From JAOPZY01 sp036495025 (lineage in GTDB: Bacteria > Actinomycetota > CADDZG01 > JAHWKV01 > JAOPZY01): a stretch of DNA of 46,697 bases. A program made the translations under genes and the position numbers. The DNA lies in NCBI GenBank assembly GCA_036495025.1, contig DASXNO010000082.1:1-46697 (forward strand), read 5' to 3'. Of the stretch, positions 40,077 to 46,697 are shown piece after piece (position 1 is the stretch's first letter; each line of letters starts with the position of its first letter). The notes beneath the pieces are model-generated. The model made no database searches, was not told the origin of the DNA, and worked only from the letters and a program-made list of their open reading frames with translations.

Positions 40077-40123
40077 AGGTTCAATAGAACCTTCTATCGA
40101 CCTTTACTTCATGGTTAAAGGTC
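40077..40123 (+). promoter_or_regulatory. Structured ftsZ leader: two inverted repeats
   Basis: AGGTTC/GAACCT with AATA between (40077-40092) is a perfect 16-nt inverted repeat at the start of the leader. GACCTTTA/TAAAGGTC with a 9-nt loop (40099-40123) is a second perfect 8-bp stem, ending 12 nt before GGAGG (40136-40140). They could be a repressor site and an RNA hairpin that gates ribosome access. Confidence 0.6.
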
Positions 40124-40146
40124 ACTGCAGATCCCGGAGGTGGGAC

Positions 40147-41328
40147 ATGGCGATGGGCCTTCAGAATTACCTGGCGGTGATCAAGGTCGCCGGGATCGGC
40201 GGCGGGGGTGTGAACGCGGTCAACCGGATGATCGACTCGGGCCTCAAAGGGGTCGAGTTCATCGCGATCAACACGGACGCACAGGCTCTCCTGATGTCGG
40301 ACGCCGACGTCAAGCTCGACATCGGTCGCAACCTGACCCGCGGCCTCGGCGCCGGGGCGGACCCGGAGGTCGGGCGCCAGGCGGCCGAAGAGCACCGTGA
40401 CGAGATCGAGGAGGTGCTGAAGGGCGCCGACATGGTCTTCATCACTGCCGGCAAGGGCGGCGGCACGGGTACCGGCGGTGCTCCCGTGGTTGCCGAGATC
40501 GCCAAGTCCCTCGGCGCCCTCACCATCGGGGTCGTCACCCGGCCCTTCTCCTTCGAGGGGCGACGGCGGGCCGTCGTGGCCGAGCAGGGCATCATGAGCC
40601 TGAAGGACAAGCTCGACACCCTGATCATCATTCCCAACGATCGGCTTCTGCAGGTCTGCGACGAGACCACCTCGGTGCTCGAGGCCTTCAAGATGGCGGA
40701 CGAGGTCCTCCTCCAGGGCGTCCAGGGCATCACCGACCTCATCACGACCCCGGGGCTCATCAACCTCGACTTCGCCGACGTGAAGACGATCATGACCAAC
40801 GCCGGCTCCTCGCTGATGGGCATCGGCACCGCCCGCGGTGAGAACCGTGCGGCCGAGGCGGCCCGCAACGCCATCTCGTCCCCGCTGCTCGAGGCTTCCG
40901 TCGAGGGAGCCCGCGGCGTCCTGCTCAACATCTGCGGTGGCAGCGACCTCGGTCTCTTCGAGGTCCACGAGGCTGCAGAGATCGTGGCCAAGTCCGCCCA
41001 TCCCGACGCCAACATCATCTTCGGTGCCGTGGTGGACGACCAGCTCGGCGACGAGGTCCGGGTCACGGTCATCGCCTCCGGCTTCGACCGATGGATCACC
41101 CAGCCAATCGAGTCTCCCCAGCACACAAGGGTCCTCGAGCTCGAGCCGGTCGAGGGCGAGGACTATGTCCTCGAGCCCTTCGGCGGCCCGGAGCCCACGT
41201 ACGCCCCCGAACCGATCTACGCTCGGGAGCCCGTACGGGAGGTCTCGCCAGGCCGGGAGCCGACCTATGTCTTCGACGCCGACGAGGACGAGGATCTCGA
41301 TATTCCGAGCTTCCTGCGCCGGCCATAG
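40147..41328 (+). CDS. ftsZ: Cell-division GTPase FtsZ
   Basis: The 393-aa tubulin homologue forms the Z ring. It has GIGGGGVNAVNRMI (nucleotide binding), the tubulin signature GGGTGTGGAPVVAEIA, NDRLL, the T7 catalytic loop NLDFADVKTIM, a Pro/Glu-rich linker (about 335-375) and the conserved C-terminal peptide DLDIPSFLRRP that binds SepF and other partners. ATG 40147 is chosen, with GGAGG 6 nt upstream; the frame extends upstream to 40045 through the promoter leader and is not coding. The stop is 90 nt from the pgeF reading region. Confidence 0.98.
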   Translation: MAMGLQNYLAVIKVAGIGGGGVNAVNRMIDSGLKGVEFIAINTDAQALLMSDADVKLDIGRNLTRGLGAGADPEVGRQAAEEHRDEIEEVLKGADMVFITAGKGGGTGTGGAPVVAEIAKSLGALTIGVVTRPFSFEGRRRAVVAEQGIMSLKDKLDTLIIIPNDRLLQVCDETTSVLEAFKMADEVLLQGVQGITDLITTPGLINLDFADVKTIMTNAGSSLMGIGTARGENRAAEAARNAISSPLLEASVEGARGVLLNICGGSDLGLFEVHEAAEIVAKSAHPDANIIFGAVVDDQLGDEVRVTVIASGFDRWITQPIESPQHTRVLELEPVEGEDYVLEPFGGPEPTYAPEPIYAREPVREVSPGREPTYVFDADEDEDLDIPSFLRRP

Positions 41329-41442
41329 CCGCCTCCCGGCGGCCACAGGGAGCCAAAAGCCCGGACTGATAGGATCCCGGTGGTTCTGTCAGGCGACACG
41401 TGATCTCGGAGGATCAAGCTGGACACCACCCTCAAGGGTGCC

Positions 41443-42174
41443 TTGAGACTTCGGGACGCCGGTTTCAAGGACGGCTTGATGGTTCTGATCTCGCCGGGCC
41501 CCGGGATCGCCTTCACCACGGGGCTGGCCGGAGACCTCAGCCTGTCCGGCGGTGATCCCGCAGGAGCCGAGGCCAACCGCGCCGCGGTCTCGGACGTGCT
41601 CGGCATCCCCCGCGCATGGGCGACGGCCCGCCATGTGCACGGTCGCGGTGTGGTCTGCGCCGGCACCCCTGGCGCCGAGGTGCCAGAGGCCGACGCCGTC
41701 GTGGTGCGCCAACCGGATCGCCCGGCGGCGGTGCTCTTCGCCGACTGCGTCCCGATCGCCCTGTCGGGGACGGGCGTGGCCGCCGCCGTCCACGCCGGGT
41801 GGCGAGGCCTCTGCGCCGGGGTCATCGAGGCGGCGGTGGCCACCGCCGAGCCGCCCGAGCCGTCTCCGGGCGGACTCTCGGCGTGGATCGGTCCCTGTAT
41901 CGGACCCTGTTGCTTCGAGGTCGGCCCCGAGGTGCCCGAGCGGTTCGCCATGACGCACCCGGACGCCCCCGACTGTTGTGAGCGTCTGCGTAGTGGAAAG
42001 CTGACCTTCGACCTGAGGAGAGCGGCGGCTGCGGTCCTCGAGGCTTCTGGGGTGAGGGTCGCCGGCGATCTCGACCCCCCGTGCACGTGCTGCGACGCGC
42101 GGTTCTTCTCGCACCGCCGGGACGGGTCCCGGAAACGCCAGGCCCTCGTCACCTGGGTGGAGAGCCCTCGGTGA
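41443..42174 (+). CDS. pgeF: Polyphenol oxidase/laccase-domain family (YfiH, PgeF) protein
   Basis: The 243-aa protein (counted from TTG 41443) has the CNF1/YfiH fold zinc residues: H in ARHVHGRGVV, C in LFADCVPIAL, H in VHAGWRGL, plus IGPCIGPCCFEVG. Family members act as purine nucleoside phosphorylases or peptidoglycan editing factors that hydrolyse wrong MurNAc-L-Ser, which suits its place after ftsZ. Start choice is unsettled: TTG 41443 lacks a good Shine-Dalgarno sequence, whereas CTG 41419 has GGAGG with 6-nt spacing and would add 8 residues; ATG 41479 is a third option. TAGGAT (41371-41376) may be a -10. The stop overlaps yggS (GTGA). Confidence 0.88.
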   Translation: MRLRDAGFKDGLMVLISPGPGIAFTTGLAGDLSLSGGDPAGAEANRAAVSDVLGIPRAWATARHVHGRGVVCAGTPGAEVPEADAVVVRQPDRPAAVLFADCVPIALSGTGVAAAVHAGWRGLCAGVIEAAVATAEPPEPSPGGLSAWIGPCIGPCCFEVGPEVPERFAMTHPDAPDCCERLRSGKLTFDLRRAAAAVLEASGVRVAGDLDPPCTCCDARFFSHRRDGSRKRQALVTWVESPR

Positions 42175-42923
42175 GCCCGGTCGCCGCGGCCCTCCAGCGT
42201 GTGCGGGAGCGGATCGGCGCCGCGGCCGAGCGCTCCGGACGGGACCCGGGCGACGTCACGCTCGTGGCCGTGAGCAAGGCCCACCCCGTGTCGTTGATCC
42301 GCGAGGCGCTCGCGGCGGGACAGCGGGATTTCGGGGAAAACCGGGTCCAGGAGGCCGTGGCGAAGTATAAGGAGCTTGGAACGAAGGTTCGGTGGCATTT
42401 CGTCGGTAGGCTGCAGCGCAACAAGGTCAGGCACCTGGTCGGCTGGGTCGATCTCATCCATTCCCTCGACCGACCGGAGCTTGCCGCGGAGATCGGGAAC
42501 CGGATGGCGGCGACCGGGGAGACCCAGGAGGTGCTCGCCGAGGTCAATGTGTCGCGGGACCCGGGCCGGGGAGGGGTGATGCCGGAGGACCTGGCATCGC
42601 TGCTGGAATCGGTGGCGTCGGTGCCAGGGGTTCGGCTCACGGGCCTCATGGCGATGGCTCCCGTCGTGGGCAGCCCCGAGGACGCCCGGCCCTACTTCCG
42701 GCAGGTGGCCCGGCTGCGGGATGAGGCAGCGATACGGTTTCCGGAGTTGGGCATCCACCACCTTTCGATGGGGATGAGCCAGGATTACGAGGTTGCGATC
42801 GAAGAGGGAGCGACGCTGATTCGGGTCGGTGAGGCTATATTCGGTCACCGGGCGGGCCGGGTCCGTGCGGAGGAGCCGGTCGAAGGGGATGTCGACCCGG
42901 CCAGCATCGTGAGGGGAAGGTGA
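42171..42923 (+). CDS. PLP-binding YggS/PLPBP family protein (PLP homeostasis)
   Basis: The 250-aa single-domain alanine-racemase-fold protein has the PLP lysine in LVAVSKAHPV, DFGENRVQEAVAKY, WHFVGRLQRNKVRHL, GLMAMAPV, LSMGMSQDYEVAIEEGATLIRVG. Family members hold PLP and tune amino-acid pools. It has the usual place between pgeF and sepF. GTG 42171 overlaps the preceding stop. The C-terminal 20 residues after the fold are not conserved. Confidence 0.95.
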   Translation: MSPVAAALQRVRERIGAAAERSGRDPGDVTLVAVSKAHPVSLIREALAAGQRDFGENRVQEAVAKYKELGTKVRWHFVGRLQRNKVRHLVGWVDLIHSLDRPELAAEIGNRMAATGETQEVLAEVNVSRDPGRGGVMPEDLASLLESVASVPGVRLTGLMAMAPVVGSPEDARPYFRQVARLRDEAAIRFPELGIHHLSMGMSQDYEVAIEEGATLIRVGEAIFGHRAGRVRAEEPVEGDVDPASIVRGR

Positions 42924-42928
42924 CGTCC

Positions 42929-43405
42929 ATGAGCATGTGGAGGAAGACGTTGCTCTATCTGGGTCTCGTCGAAGAGGACGAGCTGGAAGACGAGATGCAC
43001 GCCTACGAAGAGCCCCCTCGCGAGAGCTCCTCGACCATTCGCAAGATCAGCCGGGACGACCCCCGGGAGGGGAGCGGCTCGTCGGTGGCGGCGCCACCGC
43101 GAACCCCGCCCCCCGCCCCGAAATCGCTCGGGCAGGTCCACATCGTCGAGCCTCGGGCCTACGACGACGCCAAGGAGATCGGCGACAAGCTGCGTGCCGA
43201 CGTGCCCGTGATCATGAACCTGCAGGGCATCGAGGAGGACCTCTTCAAGCGGCTGACGGCGTTCGCGTCCGGGCTCGCCTACGGGTTGGAGGGCCGGGTG
43301 CAGCGGCTGGCTCCCCGGGTGTACCTGATCACGCCGGCCAACGTCGAGGTCTCGGCGGAGGAGCGGCGGCGACTGATGGAACGAGGTTTCTTCGATGAGT
43401 TTTGA
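42929..43405 (+). CDS. sepF: Cell-division protein SepF
   Basis: The 158-aa protein has an amphipathic N-terminal membrane-targeting helix (MSMWRKTLLYLGL), a Pro/Ser linker, and the conserved C-terminal domain (KSLGQVHIVEPRAYDDAKEI, PVIMNLQGIEEDLFKRL, FASGLAYGLEGRVQRL, YLITPANVEV). It tethers FtsZ to the membrane and is the FtsZ anchor where ftsA is missing, as here. ATG 42929 has GAGGGGAAGG upstream at good spacing; GTG 42920, three codons earlier, overlaps the yggS stop but has the Shine-Dalgarno sequence too close. Confidence 0.96.
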   Translation: MSMWRKTLLYLGLVEEDELEDEMHAYEEPPRESSSTIRKISRDDPREGSGSSVAAPPRTPPPAPKSLGQVHIVEPRAYDDAKEIGDKLRADVPVIMNLQGIEEDLFKRLTAFASGLAYGLEGRVQRLAPRVYLITPANVEVSAEERRRLMERGFFDEF

Positions 43406-43435
43406 GATCCCCCAGCGCGTGGGCAGGGCCGGCTG

Positions 43436-43714
43436 ATGGGGACGCCGCTCTGTTTCGTCACGGGCATCTACTTCTATTACATCCTGCTGGCGCGGGTCAT
43501 CCTGTCCTTCATCCCGATGTTCAAGCCCGGCTGGATCCCGCCGGCGGGGATCCGCCCGATCGTGGACCTCATCCATGCGGTGACCGACCCGCCCGTGAAC
43601 GCCCTTCGCCGGGTGGTGCCCCAGCCGTACGGCATGCCCATCGACCTCTCGTTCATCGTCTGGTTCATCATCGTGTGGCTGGTGCACGGCATCGTTTGCG
43701 GGGCGGGACTCTGA
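43436..43714 (+). CDS. YggT-family membrane protein
   Basis: The 92-aa protein has two main hydrophobic stretches (about 6-26 and 70-90) around the family motif VTDPPVNALRRVVPQ and the LSFIVWFIIVW helix. YggT proteins are small membrane proteins of poorly known function that often lie between sepF and divIVA. ATG 43436 was used; the stop overlaps divIVA by one base (TGATG). Confidence 0.9.
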   Translation: MGTPLCFVTGIYFYYILLARVILSFIPMFKPGWIPPAGIRPIVDLIHAVTDPPVNALRRVVPQPYGMPIDLSFIVWFIIVWLVHGIVCGAGL

Positions 43715-44616
43715 TGAGCCTGACACCCGAAGAGATCCTGGGGAAGCGCTTCCACGACGCGTTCCGCGGCTACAACCACGAGGAGGTCGACGTCTTCCTC
43801 GACGAGGTGGCTGCCGCCTTCGAGGCGGTCTTCAAGGACCTGCAGGCTGGCCGTGGCCGCATCGAGGAGCTCGAGGCCCAGGTCCTCGAGCTCAAGGGTA
43901 CGGAGGGGATGCTGAAGCGGACGCTCCTCGCCGCCCAGCGCGCGGCCGACGAGACGATGGCCGAGGCGAAGACCGAGGCGGCCCGGCTTGTCTCCGAGGC
44001 CGAGGCGCAGGCGGCGGCGTCCCTTGCTTCAGCCAAGCAGCAGGCCGACGACGTCATCGCCGGCGCCATGGCCCGTCAGTCCCAGATCGAGGAGGTCACC
44101 TCCCGGCTGCATGGCCTGCAGGCAGCGCACCTTGCCAGGCTGAGGGCGCACCTGGAGGAGCAGCTTCGGTCGCTCGACACGCTGTCGTCCCCGCCCGACC
44201 CGGCGCCCCCTCCGGCTCCCTCTCCGGCTCCCCCTCCGGGCCCGGCCGCAGACGGCGACGCTGCTCCCACGAAGGTCCCCGAGGCCGAGCGCGTCCCCGA
44301 GCCCGAGCCTGCCTCCGAACCGAAGTCCGAAGGCCCCGTCGACGATCCGGGACCCCGCCCGACGCCGAAGCTGCTGGCCCCACCAGCGTCCCCACCCCCG
44401 GATTCCCCGGGGGCCTCCACGGAAGCGCCGAGACGGGCCTCGTCGTTTTCTCGGGGGCGGCCTGCCCAAGCCGAGCCCGGCGAGCCCGGCACCGGCGGGG
44501 AGAAGCCCTCCTCCAGACGGGTGCCGCGCGGGCCCCTGCGGCCGGGAGGGCCAACCGGCGGTTCGGGGGAGAGCGGGCAGTCCTCCGCGCCGGTGGCGTT
44601 CTGGGGGAATGACTAG
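43714..44616 (+). CDS. divIVA: DivIVA/Wag31-like polar growth and septum-site protein
   Basis: The 300-aa protein has the DivIVA N-terminal domain (LTPEEILGKRFHDAFRGYNH, EEVDVFLDEVAAAFE), a coiled coil (about 40-155, with long Ala/Glu/Lys heptads) and a Pro/Ala/Glu-rich C-terminal tail (160-300) of low complexity with a basic patch. DivIVA binds curved membrane and recruits wall synthesis in actinobacteria. The long tail is larger than usual and may bind partners or condense. It is the last gene in the coupled run. Confidence 0.94.
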   Translation: MSLTPEEILGKRFHDAFRGYNHEEVDVFLDEVAAAFEAVFKDLQAGRGRIEELEAQVLELKGTEGMLKRTLLAAQRAADETMAEAKTEAARLVSEAEAQAAASLASAKQQADDVIAGAMARQSQIEEVTSRLHGLQAAHLARLRAHLEEQLRSLDTLSSPPDPAPPPAPSPAPPPGPAADGDAAPTKVPEAERVPEPEPASEPKSEGPVDDPGPRPTPKLLAPPASPPPDSPGASTEAPRRASSFSRGRPAQAEPGEPGTGGEKPSSRRVPRGPLRPGGPTGGSGESGQSSAPVAFWGND

Positions 44617-44721
44617 TTCAGCGATCCCCCGGAAGGGCGAGACCGACTAATCCGTCTGGCGCCAACCATGGTGGGATAATGAGGCTTCGAGTCTGAACAT
44701 CTCCCTATTCGCATTCAAGGG

Positions 44722-46560
44722 GTGATCTCTTTGTATAAGGCTTCGCTCGGCCTCGTGGGGGTCGCGGGCATCGCGCTCCTCATCGGTTGGCTGCAGCAGA
44801 ACAATCCAGCAACCTGGCTGGCCATCGCGGCATCCGTCGCCGCTGCGCTCCTCCTGTTCGCTTCCTGGATCATCGATCGGGCGAGGGGCCGCACCGCAAC
44901 GGCCGGTGAGCCGACGGTCCCAACGTGGACCCCGCCGCCGGAGGCCTCGTCGACGTGGACATCGGACGCACCCGCCGGCCAGACCGGCCCGGTACCCCCC
45001 CGGGGCCTGCGACCCGGCTACGGGCCTCCTCCCTCCACCCCGGCTGGCCCATTCCCGTCGCCCGGCTCGAGCGTTGCTGACAGCGACGAGGAGGAGGCCC
45101 CTCGCCGTCGCTTCGGGCGGAGGCCCGCGCCGGCCAACACGGCGCGCCACGAAGAAGCGGTCGCGGAACTGCAGGCGCTCACGGAGTCGGCGGCGGCCCA
45201 GTTGGCCGCAATGAGGGAGGAGAACCCCACCCCGCCCGAGGGGAGCGTCGTCCGATCGGAGCCCAAACCCGAGCCGTCGTTGAGCCGGGGGGCGGAGAAC
45301 GAGGTCAGCGAACCGGAGGTGCCCGATGAACCGGAGCGCCGGAGAGCGACGGGCAGGCGTGGCGCCGGTCGGGACCAGTGGCTGGAAGCGGCCATTCGCC
45401 GGCGCGAGTCCCGCCCTCCGGACCCCGCAGACCGAGTCGAAGAGTCCGCGGCCCCCTCCGCGCCCGAGCCGGCTCCCGAGCCGGGCTTCAAGCCGGCTGC
45501 CTTCGGCGGAGGCCGGCGCTCCCGGCCCCTCTCCACCCCCGAACCCGTCCCCGAGGCCGAGCCGGCGCCGGAGCCTCTGCAAGAGGCCGGCTCACGACCG
45601 GAGCCCGAAGAGGAGCCGGCGATCGCGCCGTGGCCAGAGCGGCCATCCCGGTTGGGCCGCCGTGTTCCCCCGCTCGTCGTCACGCCAGAGCCCGAAAAGG
45701 AGCCTGAACCCGAGGCACCGCTGCTGAAGCGCCGTGCGGCAAGCAGCTTCGAAAGCCCGCGGCACGCCTCCACGCCACCGCCGGCCGCGGAGGCGGAGCC
45801 TGCACCTGAGCCTGAGCCTTCGCCTACGGCGGAGCAGGCGGGCGCCCCCGAACCCGCGTCAGCCCCTGAACCCGCGCCTTCCCCGAAGCCCGCGGCCCCA
45901 CCGGAGGCGCGAGTGCGCCCAAAGCCTGTCCTCCCCCCGTCGGCTCCCGCCCGACCCGCACCGTCCGAGCCGAAGCTGGCCCCCAAGCCCAAGCCGGCGC
46001 CTGCGAAAGCGACGGCCGCGCCGCCCCTCAAGGCGGTGCCACCGCAGGCCGTGGCAAAGCCGTCGGTCGCGAAGCCGCCCGCCGCCAAGCCCAGGGCAGT
46101 CCCCCCGCTGGCCCCCGATCCGGAGGGGAGCGTTGCGCCAAAGTCAGGGCGGACACCCTCGCCCAAGACGGGGGTCGTCAAGCCCGTTGCGGCTCGGAAG
46201 CCGGAGGCCCTCAAGCCGGTGCCTGAACCCAAGCCGGTGGCGCTCAAGTCGGTGCCCGCACCGAAGCCGGCCGCCGCAGCGAAGCCCCAGTTGAAGATCG
46301 CAGGAAAGCCTGCGGCCGCCAAGCCCCCGGCTGCGGCAGCACCAAAGGCCCCGGCGAAACCTGCTCCCAAACCGGCTACGAGGCTGTCCCCGAAGCTGGC
46401 GGCGAGTCCCCCCAAGGTCAAGGCCGGCCCAAAGCTCGCACCCGTGCGGGCGACGCCCGCGGCGGCACCGGCGAAGCCGGCGGCAAAGACCGCCACCGCG
46501 CCGCCGGCGAAGGGCAAGGCGGCTCCCAAGCCGAGGGGGCCGAAGACTTCGGGCCAATAA
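44722..46560 (+). CDS. Membrane-anchored Pro/Ala/Glu- then Lys/Pro/Ala-rich protein of unknown function
   Basis: The 612-aa protein begins with two hydrophobic helices (about 7-24 and 31-49) and then about 560 residues of low complexity. Residues about 60-380 are Pro/Glu/Ala-rich with EPAPEPEP runs and acidic charge; about 390-612 is basic, with repeats of the KPAAKP/AKPP type, as in histone H1-like tails. No domain is recognisable. Both termini of the tail would be cytoplasmic if the two helices form a hairpin. GTG 44722 or TTG 44731 (AAGGGG, 8-nt spacing) is the start. The 105 nt before it have a weak -10 (GATAAT, 44675-44680). Its place after divIVA suggests a role in pole or nucleoid organisation; this is inference. 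Confidence 0.8.
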   Translation: MISLYKASLGLVGVAGIALLIGWLQQNNPATWLAIAASVAAALLLFASWIIDRARGRTATAGEPTVPTWTPPPEASSTWTSDAPAGQTGPVPPRGLRPGYGPPPSTPAGPFPSPGSSVADSDEEEAPRRRFGRRPAPANTARHEEAVAELQALTESAAAQLAAMREENPTPPEGSVVRSEPKPEPSLSRGAENEVSEPEVPDEPERRRATGRRGAGRDQWLEAAIRRRESRPPDPADRVEESAAPSAPEPAPEPGFKPAAFGGGRRSRPLSTPEPVPEAEPAPEPLQEAGSRPEPEEEPAIAPWPERPSRLGRRVPPLVVTPEPEKEPEPEAPLLKRRAASSFESPRHASTPPPAAEAEPAPEPEPSPTAEQAGAPEPASAPEPAPSPKPAAPPEARVRPKPVLPPSAPARPAPSEPKLAPKPKPAPAKATAAPPLKAVPPQAVAKPSVAKPPAAKPRAVPPLAPDPEGSVAPKSGRTPSPKTGVVKPVAARKPEALKPVPEPKPVALKSVPAPKPAAAAKPQLKIAGKPAAAKPPAAAAPKAPAKPAPKPATRLSPKLAASPPKVKAGPKLAPVRATPAAAPAKPAAKTATAPPAKGKAAPKPRGPKTSGQ

Positions 46561-46641
46561 CGCCTCGACGGCCAGCCATGACCTCGAGGGTGGTCGCCGT
46601 TCGCGCAGGGGCGCGCGATCTCGGACTGGCCTCGTACCGGA

Positions 46642-46697
46642 TCAGTCCGTAGCGACCTTGCGACCCTTCGGGCCGTAGGTCCGCCGGGCCGGGGGGC
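46642..46697 (-). CDS. Possible C-terminal end of a gene entering from the right edge
   Basis: One minus frame is open from the right edge and ends at a TGA at 46644-46642 with the basic peptide PPARRTYGPKGRKVATD. It is too short to identify. The preceding 81 nt (46561-46641) hold no clear terminator. Confidence 0.25.
   Translation of the reverse strand, partial: PPARRTYGPKGRKVATD

Noticed and set aside
40077..40092. GGTTC-AATA-GAACC read as a LexA box
   Set aside because: The arms are in the inverse order (GTTC...GAAC), not the GAAC...GTTC order of actinobacterial LexA sites.
40045..40146. 34-codon N-terminal extension of FtsZ
   Set aside because: These codons cover the -10, two inverted repeats and the Shine-Dalgarno sequence; homologues start near the 40147 ATG.
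1..46697. CRISPR arrays, tRNA or rRNA genes
   Set aside because: No regularly spaced repeats and no tRNA or rRNA-like segment were found by reading; an automated scan with tRNAscan or a CRISPR finder would settle it.

Overview
The window is a stretch of a high-GC (about 70% by eye) actinobacterial chromosome. The evidence is a phosphatidylinositol-mannoside trio (pgsA, patA, pimA), an actinobacterial-type pdxS-pdxT-yebC-ruvCAB-yajC-secDF-apt run, GlpX-type FBPase, and a division (dcw) cluster that has sepF and divIVA but no ftsA and a DAP-type MurE. Gene order resembles Mycobacterium, but the SecD-SecF fusion, an HD-domain gene between yajC and secDF, and the missing relA after apt suggest a deep-branching lineage (Acidimicrobiia- or Thermoleophilia-like; this is inference).

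Layout: (1) 1-811: a TnpB-type (IS605 OrfB) gene running off the left edge, with a LexA-like box upstream. (2) 0.8-6.1 kb: dtd, a divergent EF-G paralogue, and the PIM lipid operon. (3) 6.1-9.6 kb: glpX, then pdxS-pdxT (PLP synthase) and yebC. (4) 9.6-10.8 kb, minus strand: a 32-aa membrane peptide with its own terminator and an L,D-transpeptidase. (5) 10.85-18.4 kb: ruvCAB (LexA-like box, CTG start in ruvA), yajC, HD protein, secDF, apt and an LLM oxidoreductase. (6) 18.5-24.5 kb: an all-minus accessory block with a small CxxC protein, an XRE/Nudix-like regulator, a SufR-like regulator, a QueA-like protein, an SDR, a large hairpin, and a secreted CHAP hydrolase under a perfect LexA box. (7) 24.6-46.6 kb: the dcw cluster, mraZ-(small TM protein)-rsmH-ftsL-ftsI-murE-murF-mraY-murD-ftsW-murG-murC-murB-ftsQ-ftsZ-pgeF-yggS-sepF-yggT-divIVA, then a very long Pro/Ala/Glu/Lys-rich membrane protein. 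Most junctions in region 7 are 4-nt start/stop overlaps, implying strong translational coupling.

The most interesting signal is the CHAP-domain peptidoglycan hydrolase gene (23.1-24.5 kb). It lies divergently beside mraZ and carries the sequence TCGAACGTCAGTTCGA in its promoter. A second, degenerate box stands at ruvC, a gene known to be SOS-controlled in actinobacteria. Together they suggest a DNA-damage-induced cell-wall/division checkpoint protein encoded next to the division cluster. Other points of note are three unlisted or very small genes (32, 61 and 66 aa), a four-copy 10-nt-period MraZ operator over the mraZ -10, a structured ftsZ leader, and two probable CTG start codons.
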